Positions 58,595 through 64,000 of a stretch of DNA of 64,000 nucleotides are shown piece by piece. Position 1 is the first letter of the stretch, and each line of letters starts with the position of its first letter. A model generated the notes under the pieces. The model had not been told where the DNA came from. It did not search any database and worked only from the letters and a program-made list of their open reading frames with translations. A program made the translations under genes and the position numbers. The stretch spans positions 3,253,001 through 3,317,000 of the forward strand of contig JAUPFP010000028.1 in NCBI GenBank assembly GCA_036925085.1, written 5' to 3'. This stretch comes from Brachycybe producta (lineage: Eukaryota > Arthropoda > Diplopoda > Playtdesmida > Andrognathidae).

Positions 58595-58790
58595 ACAGGC
58601 AATTGTGCCCAGCATTAACATTTTATTGGCCCCACCCTTTTTTTCAGTGTCAGACCAAATATCAACCAATTAGAAATTGAAAAGGGCTAGGCATGTGACA
58701 TCAGACGACATAACAAACCAATTAGAAATTGATGACGCTCATAAAAGGGCGGAGCCAATAAAATTTTAATGATGGGTACAATTGCCTGTG
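58595..58790. mobile_element. Hairpin MITE (ACAGGCA family), alpha-type arms, 8-bp TSD
   Basis: The left end ACAGGCAATTGTGCCCAGCA then TTAACATTTTATTGGCC; the right end AATAAAATTTTAATGATGGG then TACAATTGCCTGTG. The core has CCAATTAGAAATTG twice. Flanked by GGATTATT (58587-58594) and GGATCATT (58791-58798), 7 of 8. Only about 40 bp separate it from the previous copy. Confidence 0.86.
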
Positions 58791-58884
58791 GGATCATTGG
58801 CGTAGCTAGAGTTTGTGCTACCCTGGAAGGTCCTTGTGGACGCTCCTGCTTCACGAATAAGCATCAGTGGCATAAATAGGATTC

Positions 58885-59077
58885 ACAGGCAAATCTGCCC
58901 AGCAGTAAAATTTTGTTTGCCCCGCCCTTTTATGAGCGTCAGACCAAATATCAACCAATTAGAAATTGAAAAGGCGAGGCATGTGACATCAGACCAAGTA
59001 ACAAAACAATTAGAAATTAATGACGTTCATAAAAGGGCGGGCCAACAAAATTTTACTGCTGGGCAGAGATGTCTATC
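58885..59077. mobile_element. Hairpin MITE (ACAGGCA family), alpha-type arms, 8-bp TSD
   Basis: The left end ACAGGCAAATCTGCCCAGCA then GTAAAATTTTGTTTGCC; the right end AACAAAATTTTACTGCTGGG then CAGAGATGTCTATC, where the terminal GCCTGTG has mutated. Flanked by TAGGATTC at 58877-58884 and 59078-59085, a perfect 8-bp duplication, so the element is intact in length despite its damaged end. Confidence 0.86.
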
Positions 59078-59184
59078 TAGGATTCTGGTCTGAGAGGGAC
59101 CAATCGATTTTATCGATAGCCAGTGACTCAAATAGTCCCTCTCTCGTGTTTAAGAATGTGTTGTTGGTGCACCTCGGACAGAAG

Positions 59185-59298
59185 TGTGTCACAACTAAAA
59201 AAACACTTTTTGGGGGGAAAAATGAGTTTAAAGTTGCATTTTTTTCTATCTCAATTCATTGTAGGGTCGCCAAATAAACCGAAATTTAGTTGTGACAC
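59185..59298. repeat. Hairpin with GTGTCACAACTAA arms
   Basis: GTGTCACAACTAA and TTAGTTGTGACAC bracket about 90 bp. It may be a small MITE or palindrome remnant. The 102- and 85-residue frames crossing it have no recognisable domain. Confidence 0.45.
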
Positions 59299-60213
59299 TC
59301 TTCTTGCTGAGGAGCGATTTATGTATTTCTTCTTTCACTCTATACAATTCGCTGGACTACATAACTTGAAGCTTGTGACGTCAGACGGGGGAAGGTTGAC
59401 CAAAAAGCTAGTCCTGTGTTATTTTGTCTGACAGAAAAGGTGGTAATACAATGATGTATAACAAAAAGGTCAAGAAACCTTTCGTTTGTTAAAACTGTTG
59501 AAACCTTATGCAATCATATCTTTTATATACAAGAAGAATTGAAACAAACCTAACTTTTTGTTCAATCTCTGACGTCACAAGTGCGGCGACCGTATAATAT
59601 ATGTATTCTCGCTCTTTGTGTCATTTTTTTTTTTTTTTCATTTCTCTTCAGTGTTTGCTTGTGTTTTAAAATTAGTTACCCTAAAGAAGGGCAATCACTG
59701 ATAGCACCAAAGATAAAAGTGGGCTACAGTTCGTTCATTTTTTCATTCAATTCAATTCAACTCAGTACGCCTGCAATCAGTCCAAGTGCAATAAAAGCCA
59801 ATAAAAGCAAAATTTAACTTTTTAGAATGTTCAATTATCGTTCATATAAGTGCGATTTCAATAAAGTTTATTACAGACTTTTAAATAAAAGAAAATCTTT
59901 AAGAAGATTTCATTGAATTCTAAACTAGATTTCTTCTCTATATTTATTAGAAATATAATCATCTCTACGTCATCTTTTAATAGACATCATGTATTATTAA
60001 TTTCGTATGTTGCTTCTTACATTACATAATTTCAACCGTAATTAAAATTCAAAATATATAAGTGCAGTCCCCATCTCACAAGTCTCAAACCTATTCCAGC
60101 TCAGGGTTGGAGATGGAGGCTAGCAAATCTTTTAAGTAATATAGTTGGAGTATTGCTAACGGCGGAGGATAATAATTTGGTCTCCGGCGGCACACTAGGT
60201 ACTCCTAATGTAA
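59299..60213. other. Unannotated stretch
   Basis: Two TGACGTCA-like sites (about 59377 and 59571) and otherwise AT-rich DNA; no gene seen. Confidence 0.45.
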
Positions 60214-60221
60214 TTCCTTAA

Positions 60222-60401
60222 ACAATTCAGTTAGAAATCGGAGAGAACTTCAGTTGGCTCCGCCCTTGTTATGACGACCGGCAACTTCTAATTGGTTTGT
60301 TGTGTGACGTCAGACTACATAACCAACCAATTAGAAGTTGCCGGTCGTCATAAAAAGGTCGGAGCCAACTGAAGTTCTCCCCCAATTTCTAACTGCCTGT
60401 A
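60222..60401. mobile_element. Hairpin MITE (ACAGGCA family), beta-type arms, perfect 8-bp TSD
   Basis: The left ACAATTCAGTTAGAAATCGG (outer bases altered) and right CCAATTTCTAACTGCCTGTA flank GAGAACTTCAGTTGGCTCC arms. The middle is shorter than in 7931-8140: the GACGTTGAAAAGGGC part is deleted. TTCCTTAA lies at 60214-60221 and 60402-60409. Confidence 0.87.
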
Positions 60402-60409
60402 TTCCTTAA

Positions 60410-60978
60410 TAGCTAGCCTCCACCTCCAACCCTAGTTGTCTTTTGAGAGGGAACTGTTTGATATGGGTACAAGCCAATCACAGTCTTCATAAATAACACA
60501 CACACACACACACGTACAAACAGAAATAGAATATACAAACACGGACGAATACGGACTGTACACGTTCTATAGTATAGAACGTTAATTAAGTTATGTCAAC
60601 ATTGAAGGAAAATACACTTGCAAGTTTACACAAGAGTGTCGCCCATAATAAAGTGCGCTGTAAATACGCAACTACATAAACAATAATATTTACCCCTTTC
60701 ATTAGAAATTTAAACGTTGAGCCCAAGAGTGAAGCTTTTTTTTTTTGCTGAAATTAAATTAAATTCGTAAAAAACAAAAACAATAAAAACACCTTTTTCA
60801 AGTAAAATTCATAAATAAAACGCCTTATTTTTACATAAATTACCTTACAATCAAAACCCAAATTCAGAAAAAAACTAGATTAAAAATCGGTTTCAAAGCC
60901 GATTTCTGATTATTCTTACGTTTTAAACGAAACAATTTTAAAAATGTGTCAGAAACTAGATGGAGTTACGTGAATTCG
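60410..60978. other. Unannotated stretch
   Basis: A CA run (60497-60514) and AT-rich DNA; GTCAGAAACTAGATGG near 60949 is a PAL-A word. No gene. Confidence 0.45.
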
Positions 60979-61234
60979 CGTGACCACTCCCATAAGATCT
61001 CTATGGACGTGGCTAAGTTCAAGAAGCGAATTTACCAGTACAAACAAGTATGTAGGTTTTTAAAAGCAAATTCATTAAACAAAATTCATTCTTTTCGAAA
61101 CTGCATGAATGAATGAATTCGATGTAACCCTTTTTTTGTGACGATCTGTTTGTAAATAATTGTTTTATGACAGTTTTAAAACGCCGATTTTTAGTTTTTG
61201 TTGTCATATCAATTTTAAAACTGTTATTAAATAC

Positions 61235-61808
61235 CTAGTGGGGTAACCCGTCATAAATGACGGGAGCAAAATTCACAGGCAATTAATTGTGCCCAGCATT
61301 AGAATTTCTTTTCCTCTCCGCCCTTTTATGACGTCAAACCAAGTAACAAACCCAATTAGAAATTGATGACGTTCATAAAAGGGCTGAGCAAAAGAAATTC
61401 TAATGCTGGGCACAATTGCCTGTGATAAACTGTAGTTTAATTTTGCTACTCTTATCCCCTTCCCTTATTATATTTGAAAGAGAAAATGAGTTTTTCATTT
61501 TCTCTGGTGTGCGCATGCGCGTCGTTTGTTCCTTTTTTACTCCTTTCATTTCAATTTCAGTCACCCCCTCCCCCTTTTTTCCCCTCCACGTTTCTCTCTC
61601 CCCCTACACTTTTCAACCTTTTTCCCCTCTCCAATTTAATATCATGGGGTTCTTGGGTGGGAAGGGTGCAACATATAGTTGACCTGAAAAAAAAAGTGGT
61701 TCATTTATTCATTTAAATTTATATAAATTCCGACGTGCTTCAAGGTTTTTCTACAGTGTTACTCCACACACACACACACACACACAGACCTGGGATATTA
61801 TATATATA
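61235..61808 (+). mobile_element. Composite CTAG...(TA)n element, copy E
   Basis: It starts CTAGTGGGGTAACCCGTCAT and includes an intact hairpin MITE (61275-61424), CTACTCTTATCCCCTTCCC, TGTGCGCATGCGCG, ATGGGGTTCTTGGGTGGG and AAATTCCGACGTGCTTC. It ends CACAGACCTGGGATATTA, TATATATA. It is the cleanest full-length copy. Frames of 80-88 residues here arise from the pyrimidine tract. Confidence 0.87.
61275..61424. mobile_element. Hairpin MITE inside composite copy E
   Basis: The arms ACAGGCAATTAATTGTGCCC (with a 4-bp AATT duplication) and GGGCACAATTGCCTGTG pair. The core has CCGCCCTTTTATGACGTCA and CCAATTAGAAATTGATGACG. No 8-bp duplication is seen, as in copy A. Confidence 0.8.
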
Positions 61809-62008
61809 AAATAAAAATAATTATTTCCAAACAGATCGTCACAAAAAAAGGGTTCAACTCGCTTAATTTATTCATGAAGTTCCAAGAGACATTCAGTTTT
61901 GTTTAATGTTTTTATGCTTTTAAAAAAACCTACATACTTGTACTTGTAAATTCGCTTCTTGAACTTCGCCACGTTCATAGAGATCTAAGGGAGTGGCCAT
62001 ATAAAGAC

Positions 62009-62290
62009 ACAGCGATGACAACGCCGCCCTAGGAGTACAATTTATAAGTAAAAACCTAATGATCACACCTTAAAGATATTTTACATGTAATGTTAATATC
62101 TTTTATATTTTGTGTTTTTAAACTACCATTAAAAATGTCAACATGAAATACCCTTACATATTTTCAACTACTTTTAAAACTTTTTACTTTTCTCTCGAAG
62201 TTATTTTTTTTTTAAAAAAAAGTAGCATATTCAGAGTTCTAGCGACATTTTAAGTAAAAGTCTGCTAAAAAAAAGATTATTTTTTCTCGG
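62009..62290. other. Unannotated AT-rich stretch
   Basis: Nothing supported. Confidence 0.45.
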
Positions 62291-62298
62291 CCATAACA

Positions 62299-62488
62299 TA
62301 GGCAAGTAAACACAGTAAAATACAGTCGTTTGCACCGCCCTTTTATGAGCGTTATACCAAATATCAACCAATTAGATATTGAAAAGGGCATGTGACGTCA
62401 GACCAAATAACAAACCAATTAGAAGTTGCTGTTCCTCATAAAAGAGGCGGGGCAAACGACTGTATTTTACTTCGCTTACTTGCCTGTG
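62299..62488. mobile_element. Hairpin MITE (ACAGGCA family), gamma-type arms, 8-bp TSD
   Basis: The left ATAGGCAAGTAAACACAGTA then AAATACAGTCGTTTGC; the right GCAAACGACTGTATTTTACT then TCGCTTACTTGCCTGTG. The core has CCAATTAGATATTG and CCAATTAGAAGTTGC. Flanked by GCCATAAC (62291-62298) and GTCATAAC (62489-62496), 7 of 8. Confidence 0.86.
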
Positions 62489-62496
62489 GTCATAAC

Positions 62497-62996
62497 TAGA
62501 TTCTAAGTTAACCGAACCCTAACTAACTATTCTATATATATCTGAGTCACTAAGTTAAAAGTAGCTTTTCACCAATTTTCCGTTTTGACTGTAACAAATA
62601 TAAACAAATAATAAGAAAAAAAACTCTTGTAATTTTTTTGTTCTTCAAATAAGCTTCAAGCTACGAATTATGCAAAATACATTTAATTAGTCATTTGTAT
62701 ATTCATGTCCTCATTAATTACGTTTTCAAGTAGCACTCGTATGTCATCACCGTCATCATCATTTTAAGTTGAGCAAATGTTTAGAACAACTTAAGAAAAA
62801 TCTTTTTTCTTCATTTTTTTTTAATAATGTTAAGCATCATTCATTATAAAAACAAAAGAACTTGTAATTAATAATTACCATAGAATATTTGTTTATTGTT
62901 TTTTTTTTCTTATTGTATTAAAAACCATAAAAAAACAAAAGAAAAATCTCTTCTGATTAAAAAAAAATGTGAGTCTTAATTGGCTATCATATATCA
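62497..62996. other. Unannotated AT-rich stretch
   Basis: No gene or bounded repeat. Confidence 0.45.
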
Positions 62997-63253
62997 TATC
63001 TGTGCCTCAGAGGTAAACTGTGTTAAGTCACCAAACCTAAGTTTTACAGAGAAGGGCGCACATTTAAAAGTTTATCTCTTCATTGAAGACAATAGGACTT
63101 AACATGGCATACCACAATCTAGAGGCCGATATGCAAAACTCTGGACTTAACACTGTTTACTGCTGATAGAATTTGTCAAGCTGAGTAATAAAGATGTAAA
63201 AATCATGTTTAAAAAAATGTGACTGAACACAGTTTACCTCTGAGGCACTGATA
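62997..63253. mobile_element. MITE with TATCWGTGCCTCAGAGGTAA ends
   Basis: TATCTGTGCCTCAGAGGTAA, CTGTGTTAAGTCAC is inverted at the right (GTGACTGAACACAG, TTTACCTCTGAGGCACTGATA), a TIR of about 34 bp with few mismatches. TA-like flanks are compatible with a mariner/Tc-type target but not decisive. Non-coding interior of about 190 bp. Confidence 0.75.
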
Positions 63254-63715
63254 TAGATTTTAGATGTTCATTTTTGCAAGTTGCTTTTGAAGACAAAGTA
63301 GATTATAATTTACAAACCCATTTATTTTACAAAACATTTTTTCTTCGAGTCATCTGTTAGCTCATTTTTATGGACCTTTGTTGCCCTTTTTACAGCAATA
63401 AAGTATTCTACAGTATATAGGTTTTGAGAAAACGGGCAAAACTTAGATGTATGTGTGTATGTGTATCTGGTTGTGGAAGGATGTCAAATGTTCTGAGTGT
63501 TGTTATATCTTCAGACCTGGACCCAATATCTGAACGAAATTTTTTGCATGTTTTTCAACAACATGCTTCACTCTCCACCCCTAATATTTTTTCTAGCGGC
63601 AAGCGAAGCAAGATACAAAAACTAACAACTTTCTTTTAAATAAAGCAACAAACATGTACACGTTTGAAATTTAAGGTAGTTGTTAAATTTTTGTAAATGT
63701 AAATTTACATTTCAG
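63254..63715. other. Unannotated stretch
   Basis: AT-rich, no recognised gene; the 71-residue frame at 63424-63639 has no domain. Confidence 0.45.
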
Positions 63716-63721
63716 AGTTAC

Positions 63722-63741
63722 GAGAGAGAGAGAGAGAGAGA
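63722..63741. repeat. (GA)n microsatellite
   Basis: Ten AG units directly beside the degenerate minisatellite that follows. Confidence 0.92.
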
Positions 63742-63744
63742 GGC

Positions 63745-63955
63745 GCTCTGGAGGACCACCTCATTTTGAGAAGTTCCCGAGGTGCCTCACAGTTTATATA
63801 TGCTTAGGGGCTTCTTAGTTTTGAGGTGTTTTAAAGGGCCACACAGCTCTGAGAGGTTCCCAGGGCCTTCCAATTTAGAGAGACATCTGGCGCGCCTCAA
63901 AGTTTTGAGACCATCACGGCATGGTCACAATTTCGAGAGGCTCCACCTGCTGGCT
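63745..63955. repeat. Degenerate minisatellite of about 28 bp
   Basis: Words of the type (A)GTTTTGAGAGGTTCC occur near 63761, 63788, 63815, 63845, 63872, 63901 and 63929, a spacing of 27-30 bp, with variable intervening CCTCA/GGCC sequence. The period is not a multiple of three, so the 70-residue frame over it is unlikely to be functional. Confidence 0.55.
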
Positions 63956-64000
63956 TGTTTATCTAGTAACTTTGTTAATTTTCAACTCACATAGTTCAAC

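Larger units (their letters stand above)
60979..62008. mobile_element. Foldback element interrupted in its loop by composite copy E
   Basis: The left arm (about 60983-61177: CACTCCCATAAGATCTCTAT, AAGTTCAAGAAGCGAATTTA, AAGTATGTAGGTTTTTA, AACCCTTTTTTTGTGACGAT) is inverted at about 61818-62005 (CAGATCGTCACAAAAAAAGG, ACCTACATACTTG, AAATTCGCTTCTTGAACTTC, AGAGATCTAAGGGAGTGG). The loop is occupied by composite copy E. The minus-strand 62-residue frame at 61019-61207 is an arm artefact. Confidence 0.78.

Noticed and set aside
58798-58900. Additional GGCGTAGCTAG hAT-like element between the clustered MITEs
   Set aside because: Only short end-like pieces (ATTGGCGTAGCTAGAG, CAGTGGCATAAATAGG) remain. 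They cannot be paired into one element with confidence.

Overview
The window is AT-rich eukaryotic DNA, visually about two thirds A+T. It looks like intergenic or long-intron DNA from an animal, probably an invertebrate. The reasons are: no intact cellular gene; dense microsatellites (TA, CT/GA, ATT, CA, CAT); C and G homopolymers; and many layers of decayed DNA transposons, foldback elements, solo LTRs and one 5'-truncated non-LTR retrotransposon. I cannot fix the lineage. Almost all open frames fall in simple repeats or transposon arms and are not credible genes. No tRNA, rRNA, CRISPR or bacterial-type operon was seen.

Most supportable content is mobile DNA. (1) A hairpin MITE family begins ACAGGCA and ends TGCCTGT, with a core containing CCGCCCTTTTATGA and CCAATTAGAAATTG. 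Twelve copies were located. Eight of the nine stand-alone copies have 8-bp target duplications with at most one mismatch, which points to hAT-type mobilisation. The two arms of each copy match each other closely, but arm sequence differs strongly between copies. (2) A composite family starts CTAGTGGGGTAACCCGTCAT and ends in a TA microsatellite: five copies, four carrying all or part of the hairpin MITE. A likely relative lies at 24791-25267. One copy (49130-49671) has a natural empty-site counterpart at about 33540. (3) Three solo LTRs with 4-bp duplications lie at 10989-11783, 53063-53937 and 55030-55588; the third sits inside a large foldback element. (4) There are hAT-like elements with 8-bp duplications (36085-36500, 39389-39943), a degraded hAT transposase end (about 23216-23565), pogo/Tigger-like elements (20870-21289, 22794-23121), a mariner-like element (44419-44931), long foldbacks (50804-51574, 54552-55883, 60979-62008) and several other palindromic MITEs.

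Layout: 1-14 kb has simple repeats, composite copies A and B, the first stand-alone MITE and the first solo LTR. 14-20 kb has a long CT tract, a long TA array, a minisatellite-bearing MITE and decayed palindromic repeats. 20-26 kb has nested pogo-like and other MITEs, the hAT remnant and the second CTAG family. 26-40 kb is mostly unique AT-rich DNA with scattered MITEs. 40-46 kb has the RT fragment and four palindromic MITEs. 46-56 kb has foldbacks, solo LTRs and composite copy D. 56-64 kb has a cluster of the hairpin MITE and a foldback holding composite copy E. Because so much of the window is nested, the order of insertion can be read at several sites. No pathway or operon is present.
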